Origin: Ignavibacteriales bacterium UBA1304
GTDB lineage: Bacteria; Bacteroidota; Ignavibacteria; Ignavibacteriales; Ignavibacteriaceae
Reading direction: 5' to 3'
NCBI GenBank assembly: GCA_002307295.1
Contig: DBTY01000015.1
Location: 1-50,678 of the forward strand
DNA: 50,678 nt
A program made the translations under genes and the position numbers. Of this stretch, positions 1-9,057 are shown in pieces; position 1 is the stretch's first letter, and the number at the start of each line of letters is the position of its first letter. The notes beneath the pieces are model-generated. The model ran no database searches. It saw only the letters and a program-made list of their open reading frames with translations, and was not told the DNA's origin.

Positions 1-145
1 GTTTTAAAAAATCTACGTCGTAAAGATAATCATAAAGCGTAATAACAGCGCTGCCCGGATACCCAAACATTACTTCTACGCCTTCGCGTTTTAAACATTC
101 AAAAAAAATTTCTTCGCCTGATAAAATTGGTTTGCTTTCTTTCAT
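1..145 (-). CDS. ilvB: Acetolactate synthase large subunit, N-terminal part (window edge)
   Basis: Only the first 48 codons are present; the gene continues beyond the left edge. The start is an ATG at 145-143. The visible N-terminus contains GEEIFFECLKREGVEVMFGY followed by PGSAVITLYDYL. This matches the opening of the thiamine-diphosphate binding fold of the acetohydroxyacid synthase family, whose usual form is GVE.VFGYPGGA..P.YDAL. The enzyme condenses pyruvate with pyruvate or 2-oxobutyrate in branched-chain amino acid synthesis. Other members of the ThDP family (glyoxylate carboligase, sulfoacetaldehyde acetyltransferase) share this motif, so the exact substrate is less certain than the family. 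The catalytic Glu and the FAD-binding part lie outside the window. Confidence 0.8.
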   Translation of the reverse strand, partial: MKESKPILSGEEIFFECLKREGVEVMFGYPGSAVITLYDYLYDVDFLK

Positions 146-560
146 TTTGATTTACCCAACAATATTATTAAATAACTAAAACAGATTTTTGATATACAAA
201 TCCGGGATCAGGTCAACCCTAATCGTTATTTAATATTTGTTGTTGTTTCTTATTTATAATTTGATTGGGATTGACCTATGTATCAGTTGAGAATAACCAC
301 AAGGCTATTCACACTAACGACCACGGTAATCCCGAGTACAGAAAGGACTTTTATAGAATTGAGCGCAACGCTTCCGCTTGTGACGGAGTCATAAAAATAA
401 TTTGGGTTAATATTTTTTATTGCGTTATTCATTTCTAATTCTAAATGCCAATATAAAGATCAATAATTTTTTTGTCAAGTTAATAACAAACTACTATCAT
501 AAAAAAAATTCCCGCTTTCATGGGGATGACAAAATTTCCGCTTTTTTATTATGCTAATTA
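146..560. other. Gene-free interval with a possible coding relic
   Basis: This 415-base interval lies between the AddB-like gene and the ilvB-like gene. A plus-strand frame stays open from 265 to 438 without a start codon. It reads like protein (for example KAIHTNDHGNPEYRKDFYRI), so it may be the remains of a lost gene; I do not recognise the family. A degenerate REP-like hairpin sits at 508-530. I see no tRNA, riboswitch or clear promoter here. Confidence 0.3.
508..530. repeat. Degenerate REP-like palindrome
   Basis: The stretch ATTCCCGCTTTCATGGGGAT followed by GAC resembles the dispersed bacterial palindrome ATTCCCGC(T)TTCGCGGGAATGAC. It is close in sequence to the better copy at 9981-10051. 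Read on the minus strand it is a weak hairpin followed by eight T residues, so it may also end transcription of the AddB-like operon. Confidence 0.4.
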
Positions 561-3500
561 TTAATTCTTACCTTCGGTAATTTCGTCTACACGGCAGATT
601 GAAGAATGAGCGCAGTATTTGCAGGCTCTGTTTTTTCTATCTTTTAACTTAGAAATATTAAACGCCCCTTTAGAAATTGCATCGACATAATTTACAATGC
701 TTCGCTTGCATGTTTCAATTAGTTCTTCGTTAAATGTTATCAATTCTGTTTTTTGTTCATCGGTAGCGGCGTCATAGTTGCCGCGCTGCTTAGCGGGGAG
801 TATCGAGCTTCGCCCAAAATCTTTCCCAAGCTTTAACGAGAATATATCTGCTGCGGCCGGCTGAAACTCGCCGCCTGTTTTTTCCTTTAATAATTCCTTT
901 GCGGCATACATATACAAAGGCAATTGGAGCGAGAGCCCTTCTTTCAGCTCTTCCTCTTTTGGCTTTTTTCCGCCGGATTTATAGTCGATAATTTTATATC
1001 TTTTTTGCCCGCCGTCAACGTCAATACGGTCAATCTTTCCAGTTACGCTCACGTTTTCAACTTTAAGATTAATTGCGCTAGATTCTTCGTAACGATTTTT
1101 GCCAAAGGCTATTTCAAAATAAGATGGGGTAAAATTTACGTTTCTGTTTTTTTCTACTTCAAGGAATCTATATAAAATTGATTCTTCTTTTTTACCATTC
1201 AAACCAAGTATCCTTTCTTTTTCGTAAAAAGAGAAAGGAGAATAAAATCCCGCGTCTTCAATTTTCTTTTCGGCTATATCATATAATATTTTTTCAGCTT
1301 CTAGAGACTCTTCTTTGTTTTGCGAAGCGGCGTCAATCCCTCTTGCGCTTGTAACTTTGTAGTATTCATATAAAATAGAGTGAATCAGGCTGCCAAGTTC
1401 AAACGCTTCAATCTCTTCTTTAGGCTCTTCAATTTCATTCAGCGATAACACCCTGTCAATATAATATCTGAATGGACAGAGAGAATAAGTCTCCAGCTGC
1501 GTGATAGAATAATTTTCATTTTTTAGCCGGGCTAATTTTTCTTTTTCATCGTCAGTAAGCCCGTTATAAATATATCCGTTCCCTGCCGCTTCCGCAAAAG
1601 GATTAATAATTCTGTCGCTATAAAATCTAATATCATTTCGGATTTTTTTTATATCAATAGAATTGCCGGTATATATATCTTCTGCGTCGGCAAATTCTGC
1701 GGCTCCGGCCATCCTAAGGACTTCTTCAATGTTATAAAGTTTATTTGCAAATTTTTCTTCTGTAATAATCCCCGTAGTAAAAAGAGCCTGAAACTCAGCA
1801 AGGAAACTTGATTTTGTAAGTTCTTTTTTCTTTTCTTTTTCCGGATAAGAAAGATACAGCTCCTTGCTCCATGAACAAAGCGACTGATAAAAATGATACC
1901 GTTCTTCAGTAATATGTCTTAAATCATTTTTACAAAACGAACCGGAGAAAAATATTTCGGGGCTATAGCGCGTTGGCAAATCGCCGTCTGTAAGGCCGCC
2001 AATAAATATATATTCAAAATTAAACCCGCGTATTTCATTTAGGTTTGTTACCAATACGCCATAGTTAGATTTTTCTTTTGTATTAAACCGGACTCCTTTT
2101 ACCGCCGTGCGCAAATTTTTAAGATAAAACCCTAGATCAAATTTTTTCTTTTCGCCATACTCTAACGCAAAAAGGTCGCAAAGTTCGTCAACCGTCTCAA
2201 GCAGCGATTCAATTGATTTCAGATTTTCTTCTTTACGCTCTTCCATACCGTTTAATATTTTTGCAGGAAGATTTCTTGTGTATATAAGTCTCTTCAGATT
2301 ATCAAGAAACTCTGGAGGAGACATTTCTTTATCAAAAGGAGCAAGAATCTTTTTCAATGTTTTAAGATCGGCAAGAGCCTTTTCTAACTTCGCTTTTTTC
2401 ACTGAATTATCTTGTCCGTCTTTATAACGCTCAAGAGATTTTTTTGCGTCGCTTATTTTGGCAATTTGGTTTTCATACCCGGCGACTAATTTTAGTTTTA
2501 CCGCTGTTTGTAAAAGGTTATACGAATCAATTTCATCTTTATCAAAGAGCGCTCCGCCTAATACGCTGGAAACGTCTTTATAATAAAAATCATTTTCTAA
2601 TACTTCTAATAATTTTATTATTTCTATTACTGGATAGAAAGTTTGCAGAGCAAAACGATCGGTTAGATTAAACGGAATTCCGTTAAGACTAAATATGTCT
2701 CTTACTGCCGGGGAGTATTGTTGTATAAGATTAAAGACGACGCATATTTTATGGGGCTCTACTTTTTTCTTAATCAGTAATTCTTTTATCTCCTTAGATA
2801 TCAGCTCTACTTCTTTTTCGCGCGTGCCGGCTTTTATTACGTTAACCGAATCGCTAAATTTACTATTCTTATCTGCATGCCCCGTTTTAAATAGCCGCCT
2901 TCTTATCAGTTCCTGAAAATCTTTTTTAGGGAAATACGACCTGTCCTCTATTTTAGAAAATCCTTTTTCTAAAAACTTTTCATAACTGCCGTCGAGATGC
3001 GAAAAGATATAATTATTCCCCTGATAGTAATCGAACCGCAAAAACAGATTACATCCTGTAATATTGGACATTGAATTTATAATTTGAGTTTCAGGAATTG
3101 TAAACTCGTCAAACCCGTCAATCAATATTAGTCTTACATCTGGATATATTTTAATAAATTTGCTTTCAAATTCCTGAGAAGAATATGTATTCAGCTCTTC
3201 ATATATATCCCCGGTTTCCCGCACGCCAAGCTCTCTGCATCGGCGCCCGTAAGCTTTGTAAACATGCGCAATATCTTCAGCCTTAAGCTTTTCCGAAGTT
3301 TCTAATTTTTCCGCTTCCCGCAAAAGATCATCATCGGAAATGCCGTGCATCTTATATTCTGATATTACATTTTTTATTCGTTCAAGAGTTCCGTCCGGAA
3401 TGTCCGATTTATACAGCGAGAAGTACTTCAACTCCGATTCTTCAAAGGCCTGTTTTAATAATACTTTTGCCGCGGCGTCGCTTAGCAATCTGTTTGAAAA

Positions 3501-3725
3501 AGAATCTTCCAAAACTAATTTAGAAGAAAACGTGCCTATGGTTTCAAGATTTATTTTACCGCTCGATTTATCAGGCGATGCAGAAATTAATTCTTTTTTT
3601 AAATGGCGGATTTTTCTGTTGGTAGGAACAATGAGCAAAAGCTCGTTGATTTTTTTACTTAAAATTTTTTCTTCAATTAATTTATCAAAATCAATCGAAT
3701 CAATTTTATATTTAGTTAAAATCAT
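561..3725 (-). CDS. AddB-like PD-(D/E)XK nuclease / inactive helicase subunit
   Basis: This 1054-residue protein fits the AddB/RexB group of double-strand-break repair subunits. The N-terminus has LLLIVPTNRKIRHLKKEL where an active helicase would have its Walker A; the GxGKT residues are missing, so this half is probably structural. The C-terminal third is a RecB-like nuclease: QLETYSLCPFRYY, then GKIDRIDVD and IIDYKSG, which carry the Asp and the D-x-K pair of the PD-(D/E)XK core. The Cys of SLCPF together with the Cys triplet of CKYCAHSSIC would ligate the [4Fe-4S] staple known in AddB. It is the last gene of the queC operon, and its ATG overlaps the TGA of the CYTH gene by four bases. No AddA-like helicase lies in the window, so pairing with AddA is inferred. 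A stand-alone PD-(D/E)XK protein is the alternative. Confidence 0.82.
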   Translation of the reverse strand: MILTKYKIDSIDFDKLIEEKILSKKINELLLIVPTNRKIRHLKKELISASPDKSSGKINLETIGTFSSKLVLEDSFSNRLLSDAAAKVLLKQAFEESELKYFSLYKSDIPDGTLERIKNVISEYKMHGISDDDLLREAEKLETSEKLKAEDIAHVYKAYGRRCRELGVRETGDIYEELNTYSSQEFESKFIKIYPDVRLILIDGFDEFTIPETQIINSMSNITGCNLFLRFDYYQGNNYIFSHLDGSYEKFLEKGFSKIEDRSYFPKKDFQELIRRRLFKTGHADKNSKFSDSVNVIKAGTREKEVELISKEIKELLIKKKVEPHKICVVFNLIQQYSPAVRDIFSLNGIPFNLTDRFALQTFYPVIEIIKLLEVLENDFYYKDVSSVLGGALFDKDEIDSYNLLQTAVKLKLVAGYENQIAKISDAKKSLERYKDGQDNSVKKAKLEKALADLKTLKKILAPFDKEMSPPEFLDNLKRLIYTRNLPAKILNGMEERKEENLKSIESLLETVDELCDLFALEYGEKKKFDLGFYLKNLRTAVKGVRFNTKEKSNYGVLVTNLNEIRGFNFEYIFIGGLTDGDLPTRYSPEIFFSGSFCKNDLRHITEERYHFYQSLCSWSKELYLSYPEKEKKKELTKSSFLAEFQALFTTGIITEEKFANKLYNIEEVLRMAGAAEFADAEDIYTGNSIDIKKIRNDIRFYSDRIINPFAEAAGNGYIYNGLTDDEKEKLARLKNENYSITQLETYSLCPFRYYIDRVLSLNEIEEPKEEIEAFELGSLIHSILYEYYKVTSARGIDAASQNKEESLEAEKILYDIAEKKIEDAGFYSPFSFYEKERILGLNGKKEESILYRFLEVEKNRNVNFTPSYFEIAFGKNRYEESSAINLKVENVSVTGKIDRIDVDGGQKRYKIIDYKSGGKKPKEEELKEGLSLQLPLYMYAAKELLKEKTGGEFQPAAADIFSLKLGKDFGRSSILPAKQRGNYDAATDEQKTELITFNEELIETCKRSIVNYVDAISKGAFNISKLKDRKNRACKYCAHSSICRVDEITEGKN

Positions 3726-4243
3726 TTAGCTGTTTTTGCTTTTTGTTTTTCAATAGTAATATCTCTATACGATTTTCTGATCTGATTAACAGTATCAAGC
3801 TCAAGTTCTTTTACAAGAAAATCAAATCTCTTTTTAGCGTCTTCTTTATCGTCCATCAATAGAGTTTCAAGTTCAAGAAAGCAGCCAAGCCCTTTTACTT
3901 TATCTAAATGTATTCTTGTATTTTTATAAAGATACAAATCCCTGTTTTTTTGAACGACGGCTTCTATATCAAAAATATTTTTCAAATACTTTTCCGGATT
4001 CTTTCCGGTAAGCGTTAATAGTTCATAATTAGACCAGCGGTTTTTCCCTTTCTCATCCCGTTTGTATCTAATTAAAACATTACTGTCGCCTTCTACTCTC
4101 AGCTTAAGCAATCCGTTTTTATTTATATAGTAAACGTCTTTTTGAATAAGAGTTTTAGCTTTTTTAATTTTAAGTTTTCGCAATAAGCTTTCAGCGTGAG
4201 CGAGACTCTTAAGAGCTACTTTTATTTCTAAATTCAGCGGCAT
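3722..4243 (-). CDS. CYTH domain protein (triphosphatase / class IV adenylate cyclase-like)
   Basis: The 173-residue protein has the layout of the CYTH superfamily of triphosphate-tunnel enzymes. It begins MPLNLEIKVAL, a form of the ExExK signature in which the first Glu is replaced by Asn. Alternating charged beta strands follow, with LKLRVEGDSNVLIRYKRDE, RIHLDKVKGLGCFLELE and a C-terminal helix ending in IRKSYRDI. The family hydrolyses organic or inorganic triphosphates, or in some members makes cAMP. The loss of the first Glu weakens a firm catalytic assignment. It lies between murI (19-base gap) and the AddB-like gene (four-base overlap), so it is co-transcribed, but the neighbours do not reveal a substrate. 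Confidence 0.75.
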   Translation of the reverse strand: MPLNLEIKVALKSLAHAESLLRKLKIKKAKTLIQKDVYYINKNGLLKLRVEGDSNVLIRYKRDEKGKNRWSNYELLTLTGKNPEKYLKNIFDIEAVVQKNRDLYLYKNTRIHLDKVKGLGCFLELETLLMDDKEDAKKRFDFLVKELELDTVNQIRKSYRDITIEKQKAKTAK

Positions 4244-4261
4244 AATATCTCCATATAAATT

Positions 4262-5077
4262 TTAAGCGGTTAAAGTTTCCAAGTCGACTTTATCAATTTC
4301 TTTTAATTTCATTCCAAGAAATAATTCCGCCACGTCTTTAAAATTAGGGTTTATGTCCGTCACAAAAATTCTCTGATTGCCCATAGAATTTGAATTGGTA
4401 AGAAATCCTATTCTATCAATTTCTTCGCGCACAACCTCCGCGGTAGTAACGCCGGAATCAACCAGCTTAACGTCCTTGCCTATCACTTCCTGAATCACTT
4501 CCCTTAAGATAGGATAATGAGTGCAGCCAAGCACAAGAGTGTCTATGTTCAAATCGCGCAGCTCCTTCAGATATTCTTCTGCAATATCATATACGGCTTT
4601 ATGCTTCAGCCAGCCTTCTTCGGCAAGAGGGACAAACAATGGGCAGGCTTTTTCAAACACTTCAACTTTGGGATTGCGTTTCAATATCGATTTTGAATAA
4701 GCGTTATTAGCAATTGTAGCGCGGGTGCCTATAACGCCAATTCTGCCGGTCTTAGTCTCTCTAAGCGCAAACTCAGCGCCGGGTTCTATAACCCCAATAA
4801 TTGGGATGTTATATTTTTGACGCAAACTTGGCAGAGCAATAGAAGAAACCGTATTGCAGGCTACTACTAAAGCTTTGATATTTTTGTTCGCTAAAAATTT
4901 TGCTATTTGCATTGAGTACTCTACGACGGTCGCGTTCGATTTTGACCCATAAGGCACGCGCGCAGTATCTCCAAAATATACAATATCTTCGTTTGGCATT
5001 GCCGAGATTAATTGCTTCATCACCGACATGCCCCCGATTCCGGAATCAAATACTCCGATCGGTTTTTCTTTTTCCAT
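4262..5077 (-). CDS. murI: Glutamate racemase
   Basis: MurI interconverts L- and D-glutamate, supplying the D-Glu of peptidoglycan. The sequence shows the FDSGIGG loop near the start and both catalytic cysteines: C74 in VVACNT and C185 in VLGCTHYP, counted from the ATG chosen here. About 271 residues is the usual length. The frame can also begin at a TTG at 5086-5084, three codons upstream, which has AGG at suitable spacing. I prefer the ATG at 5077-5075 because the protein then starts MEKEKPIGVFD, as in most homologues, but the choice is open. It follows glnD closely, so the two are probably co-translated. Confidence 0.95.
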   Translation of the reverse strand: MEKEKPIGVFDSGIGGMSVMKQLISAMPNEDIVYFGDTARVPYGSKSNATVVEYSMQIAKFLANKNIKALVVACNTVSSIALPSLRQKYNIPIIGVIEPGAEFALRETKTGRIGVIGTRATIANNAYSKSILKRNPKVEVFEKACPLFVPLAEEGWLKHKAVYDIAEEYLKELRDLNIDTLVLGCTHYPILREVIQEVIGKDVKLVDSGVTTAEVVREEIDRIGFLTNSNSMGNQRIFVTDINPNFKDVAELFLGMKLKEIDKVDLETLTA

Positions 5078-5094
5078 AAAATTCAATTTAAGGC

Positions 5095-7665
5095 CTATAA
5101 CATTTGTGTAATTGTTTCAGTCAACTCGCTTACTATTAATTCCTTATCGCTTTCAGAAACTTTCTTGCCGTTTCTATCAAGGATGTAGAATGCGTCTACT
5201 ATATCGTCGCCTCTTGTGGCAATTTTTGCAAAATAAATATATAATCCAAGTTCGCTCATTTTGTCTGTTATCTGATATAAAAATCCGAGTCTATCGGGCG
5301 AAATTATATCAATAATAGTATACCTGTCATGATCTTCAAACGAAATATTTATTTTACCAGTACGTTTGAAAAATTTATTTTCAATGCGCCACCAGCGTGA
5401 TTTTAAATTTTTAAATTCGCAGTTTAATTGTAGTATGCCATTTACAACTTTTTTAAAATCGCTTTTAATTTTCCCGTATTTTTCCGGCTCTATTGTAGCT
5501 CCGCTTCTAAAATCCGTTACGCTGAAAGTATCTATTACAATACCGTCTTTACGCGTAAATATCTTTGCGTCATGTATGTTCGCATCGTTAATGGAAAGCA
5601 CGCCGCATAACTTTGAAAGCAAAGAAGGGAAATCCTGCACAATAACTGTGATGCTTGTAAAATCCGCAAGTTCTTTAAATATAACAGAAAGTTTTTCGCC
5701 GCGTTCAATTTCTTCAACGTGTTTGGCAATTTCTTCGTCAGTGAATTGCTGCGCATATGTAATATCGTTAATAGATTCAATATGCTCTTTCACGTCCCGT
5801 TCAGAAATTTCATCCGAATACTTACTTATCTCTTTAGGGATTAGCTCAATTGAGGACATTAATAATTCTTCGCCGGTTTTTTGTTCTTCAAGCATCGCTT
5901 TGCTCTTGCTTAAAAGCTCAAATAAAAGATCGCTTTTCCAGGAAGTCCATACGGCAGAATTAACAGCCGATAAATCGGCATAAGTTAAAAGGTACAACAG
6001 CTCAAGGTCTTCTATGGAATTAAACTTTGAAGTAAAATTATTCAACGTTTCAGGATCATTAAGATTCCTTCTAAACGCGACCTGTTCCATAGACAAATGG
6101 TTATAAACCAAAAACCTTACCTGCTCAATCTCTGAATCGCTATAGCCAAGCCTTTGAGCGATAGACGATGCCATTTCGGCTCCAATTATTTCATGTCCGG
6201 AAATGTTGATTGGTTTAGCGATGTCATGCAAAAGCAGCGAGAGAAATAATATTTCCCTGCTCTTTAGCGTATTGTATAATTTCCCTACGTGCGAAGTATC
6301 TTTATCTAATTTTTCTAAATTCTGAATTGTCATTAGAGTATGTTCGTCTGCGGTATAGCAATGATATACGCCATGCTGCAAAAAACCTTCAAGGTCTTTG
6401 AACTCCGGAAGAAAGGTTCCTAAAACGCCCAGCTCGTTCATTACTGATAAAGTTTGTCCTACATTTTTTTCCAGTCTTAATATTTCTCTAAAAAAGACAG
6501 AAGACTCAAGCTCGTCAAAAGAAGCGTTTTTATATTTTTCTATATTTTGGATAATCTGGGAACGTAAATTTTCGTCAAAAGACGCGCCGTAAAAACCGCG
6601 GTAATAAAAAGCTCTTAGAATAGTAGAGAGCGTTAAAGACTGCTCGCCCCAGAATGAGATTACTTTGTTTTTCATTCTGTAATCTGCGTCTAAGTCTATA
6701 AACAAAGCGTCTGGCAAAGGGTTTGAAATTTCTTCATTAAACCTTTTTACCATTGTTTTACAGAACCGGTTTATTATTGTAGTAGCTTCAAAATATTCTT
6801 TCATAAATAGATTAAAATTGTCTTTAGTATAACCAAATACTTTAGCTACTTTTATTTGCGCGTTAAATTCGAATCGGTCTGTTTTTTGTTTTGATGTTAT
6901 GTGAAGAAGGTTTCGTACGGTAAGGATTAATTTGTAACTTTTACGTAAGCGGGAACACTCTGTAAGCGTCGTATAATTGCTCTCTTCAAGAATGCTAAAA
7001 AAGTTTTCCGCCTGAGTAGTTTCGTTCTGTTTATTAAGAAATATTTTATTCTTGAGGATAAACATCCACTCCACAGCCTGAAGATCCCTTAGCCCTCCGG
7101 CTGTCATTTTCACATTGGGCTCTAGAACTTTGGGGGAATCCCCATATTTATCGTATCTATCCTGAATATCCTGAAAATACTCTTTAAGCAGCCTTACAAT
7201 TGCGTTGTCGTCAATCAGCGAAAAAACTTTTTTGTTCCATTTATTATATATATCGCTGTTGCCAAGCAAAAATCTTGTTTCAAAAAACTGAGTAAACGTA
7301 TTAAGTTCTTCGGCGAGAAATTTTTCTATATCAAAAAAATCTCTTATGGTGTGCGATACTTCTATTCCACAATCCCAAAGAATCTGAACAATACTTTTAA
7401 TCTCTTCTTCATTTTCTTCAAACGACTCGACAATTATCATCAAGTCAATATCAGAAAACGGAGCAAGCTCTCTGCGGCTAAAACTGCCGCTTGAAGCTAC
7501 TGCGAAATTAAACGTTTTATCCCCAAGCGCTTTTTCAATACATTCTTCAACAAGCAGACTGTAAGCTTTGCTCAGTTTATATCCGTCTTTTTGAAGAGCC
7601 GGATTCTTAAATAGATTTTCTTTATCGCGGTAAAAATTCTTTTTTAGAGTTAATACGTCAGTCAT
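5095..7665 (-). CDS. glnD: Bifunctional PII uridylyltransferase / uridylyl-removing enzyme
   Basis: GlnD modifies and demodifies the PII nitrogen regulator in response to glutamine. At 856 residues it has the full architecture. The nucleotidyltransferase motif is SSGSFSRRELAPFSDIDL, near residues 58-75, with the metal Asp pair D72 and D74. An HD hydrolase domain follows, with H442 and H480-D481 in LLLHDIAKP. Two C-terminal ACT domains lie near residues 680-750 and 785-856 (SLLSKLCGVLSINDANIHDA and SPDRLGFLYQITDKMSELGL). No PII gene (glnB/glnK) lies in the window. Its place between queF and murI looks like a housekeeping operon rather than a nitrogen regulon. GlnD is uncommon in Bacteroidota sensu stricto. 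Confidence 0.93.
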   Translation of the reverse strand: MTDVLTLKKNFYRDKENLFKNPALQKDGYKLSKAYSLLVEECIEKALGDKTFNFAVASSGSFSRRELAPFSDIDLMIIVESFEENEEEIKSIVQILWDCGIEVSHTIRDFFDIEKFLAEELNTFTQFFETRFLLGNSDIYNKWNKKVFSLIDDNAIVRLLKEYFQDIQDRYDKYGDSPKVLEPNVKMTAGGLRDLQAVEWMFILKNKIFLNKQNETTQAENFFSILEESNYTTLTECSRLRKSYKLILTVRNLLHITSKQKTDRFEFNAQIKVAKVFGYTKDNFNLFMKEYFEATTIINRFCKTMVKRFNEEISNPLPDALFIDLDADYRMKNKVISFWGEQSLTLSTILRAFYYRGFYGASFDENLRSQIIQNIEKYKNASFDELESSVFFREILRLEKNVGQTLSVMNELGVLGTFLPEFKDLEGFLQHGVYHCYTADEHTLMTIQNLEKLDKDTSHVGKLYNTLKSREILFLSLLLHDIAKPINISGHEIIGAEMASSIAQRLGYSDSEIEQVRFLVYNHLSMEQVAFRRNLNDPETLNNFTSKFNSIEDLELLYLLTYADLSAVNSAVWTSWKSDLLFELLSKSKAMLEEQKTGEELLMSSIELIPKEISKYSDEISERDVKEHIESINDITYAQQFTDEEIAKHVEEIERGEKLSVIFKELADFTSITVIVQDFPSLLSKLCGVLSINDANIHDAKIFTRKDGIVIDTFSVTDFRSGATIEPEKYGKIKSDFKKVVNGILQLNCEFKNLKSRWWRIENKFFKRTGKINISFEDHDRYTIIDIISPDRLGFLYQITDKMSELGLYIYFAKIATRGDDIVDAFYILDRNGKKVSESDKELIVSELTETITQML

Positions 7666-7679
7666 ATATTCCTGTTAGT

Positions 7680-8063
7680 TTATTCTGCTTTCCATAATTT
7701 TGCCTGAAATTCCGGACTTTCATACTCGGCTTCAATAACCGACGAAATGCCGCCTCTTACGTTAAACTCGGCTGTTATGCGCATAAACCGGGGTTTAACT
7801 ACTTCAATTAAATCTTCCAGAATTTTATTTGTTACGCTTTCGTAATAAATGCCGTCATTCCTAAAAGAAGTATAATATATTTTTAAGGATTTTAATTCAA
7901 TGCAAAGTTCGTTCGGTATGTATTCAAGGGTCATTGTGGCAAAGTCAGGCTGTCCGGTTTTAGGACAGACCGAAGTAAATTCGGGGGCTTCGTGCACAAT
8001 TCTGTAATCTCTATTTGGATACTGATTTGGGAAAGTTTCTAATAAATTCGTTTTCTCGCTCAT
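7680..8063 (-). CDS. queF: NADPH-dependent 7-cyano-7-deazaguanine reductase
   Basis: QueF reduces preQ0 to preQ1, the last free-base step before insertion into tRNA for queuosine. The 127-residue length marks it as the short single-domain type related to GTP cyclohydrolase I. The catalytic Cys is C33 in SVCPKTGQPDF, with D40 close behind, and the QueF family motif is ELKSLK near residues 56-61. A good ribosome site (AGAGGA, six bases from ATG) supports the start. It follows queC after 16 bases, and the two act consecutively in the same pathway. Confidence 0.95.
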   Translation of the reverse strand: MSEKTNLLETFPNQYPNRDYRIVHEAPEFTSVCPKTGQPDFATMTLEYIPNELCIELKSLKIYYTSFRNDGIYYESVTNKILEDLIEVVKPRFMRITAEFNVRGGISSVIEAEYESPEFQAKLWKAE

Positions 8064-8079
8064 TTTAATCCTCTCGCTC

Positions 8080-8772
8080 TTATAAATAATTTGGTTTCAC
8101 TTTGTATTTAATTTTATCTTCTACTCCCGCCTGCTGAAAGCCTCTCAGTCTGTAAGCGCAGCTATCGCATACGCCGCATGCTTCTTCGCTGCTTTGGTAG
8201 CACGACCATGAAAGATGGATGGGAGCGTTTAGCTCAATTCCTTTTTTTACTATCTCCGCCTTTGAAAGATGAATAATAGGAGTAATAATTTTTATTTTCG
8301 TTTCCGGTTTTGTTCCTATATCGGCCATGACTTCAAACGCTTTATAAAATTCCGGTCTGCAATCAGGATATCCGCTTGCATCCTCATATACGGCTCCGAC
8401 ATAAACCGCTTCGGCGCCAATAACCTCAGCCCAGCTAACGCACGCGGCTAAAATATTTGCGTTCCTAAATGGAACGTAGGAGTTTGGAACTTCCGTGTTT
8501 TTCAAGTCCGCGTCTTTCACTTTAATATTATCATCCGTTAAAGAAGACCCGCCTATCTTGGCAAAATGAGAAAAATCAATTATTAACCTTTTATCTGAGC
8601 CGTAAAAATCGGCTATATCGTTAAAAGCCTGCAATTCTCTTTTTTCGGTTTTCTGACCATAATTAAAATGCGCCAGAGCCACATCATAACTTTCTTTTGC
8701 AATTGCCGTAGTAACGCAACTATCCATTCCGCCGCTGCAAGCAATCACCGCTAATTTCTTATCCAAAAACAA
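8080..8772 (-). CDS. queC: 7-cyano-7-deazaguanine synthase
   Basis: QueC converts 7-carboxy-7-deazaguanine to preQ0 using ATP and ammonia. The sequence shows the PP-loop ATP site SGGMDS at residues 13-18 and the four zinc Cys, C191, C199, C202 and C205, in CYQSSEEACGVCDSC. The 230-residue length is normal. No ATG is available at the N-terminus. The start must be TTG at 8772-8770 or TTG two codons later; AAGG lies just upstream. It is the first gene of the operon leading to queF, glnD, murI, CYTH and the AddB-like gene. QueD and QueE are not in the window. Confidence 0.95.
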   Translation of the reverse strand: MFLDKKLAVIACSGGMDSCVTTAIAKESYDVALAHFNYGQKTEKRELQAFNDIADFYGSDKRLIIDFSHFAKIGGSSLTDDNIKVKDADLKNTEVPNSYVPFRNANILAACVSWAEVIGAEAVYVGAVYEDASGYPDCRPEFYKAFEVMADIGTKPETKIKIITPIIHLSKAEIVKKGIELNAPIHLSWSCYQSSEEACGVCDSCAYRLRGFQQAGVEDKIKYKVKPNYL

Positions 8773-8883
8773 TCTGCCTTTTTATTAATTAATCAAAAAC
8801 TTAATATAATATTTTAATAATAAAGTATACAGACCAAAGGGCAAATCCTGCCGTTATTTTGTTTTATGTTTATTTTCCCTTCG

Positions 8884-8905
8884 TAGAACAGGCGCGCCTG
8901 TTCTA
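8884..8905. repeat. Perfect 22-base palindrome (possible operator)
   Basis: The two 11-base halves, TAGAACAGGCG and CGCCTGTTCTA, are exact reverse complements with no spacer. It is markedly more GC-rich in its centre than its surroundings. The absence of a loop suits a dimeric DNA-binding protein better than an RNA hairpin. No regulator gene is adjacent, so the binding partner is unknown. Confidence 0.5.
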
Positions 8906-8988
8906 GTCTGTTTGCCTTACACAAGCAAAGCGGAATTTTATTTTCTCAAGAATAGGATTTTTTAGATAGAGCTTCTTCAGTTTTTTTC

Positions 8989-9026
8989 AACCTTCCAGTG
9001 CGCGAGCGACTGGAAGGTTTGTTTTT
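8989..9026 (+). terminator. Orphan rightward terminator-like hairpin
   Basis: An 11-base perfect stem, AACCTTCCAGT pairing with ACTGGAAGGTT, closes a nine-base loop and is followed by TGTTTTT. It points in the plus direction, but no plus-strand gene precedes it. It lies upstream of the tpiA promoter, so it would end a transcript that starts within 8773-8989, or shield tpiA from read-through. Confidence 0.55.
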
Positions 9027-9057
9027 CGCATCAAAAAAAACTCCCTCACATATAACA

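Noticed and set aside
5366..5983. A 205-codon plus-strand frame.
   Set aside because: It lies entirely within glnD on the opposite strand and has no domain-like sequence; it is a shadow of the real gene.
8773..8880. Possible preQ1 riboswitch in the queC leader.
   Set aside because: No compact hairpin followed by an A-rich pseudoknot strand of the known preQ1 classes was found near the start codon.
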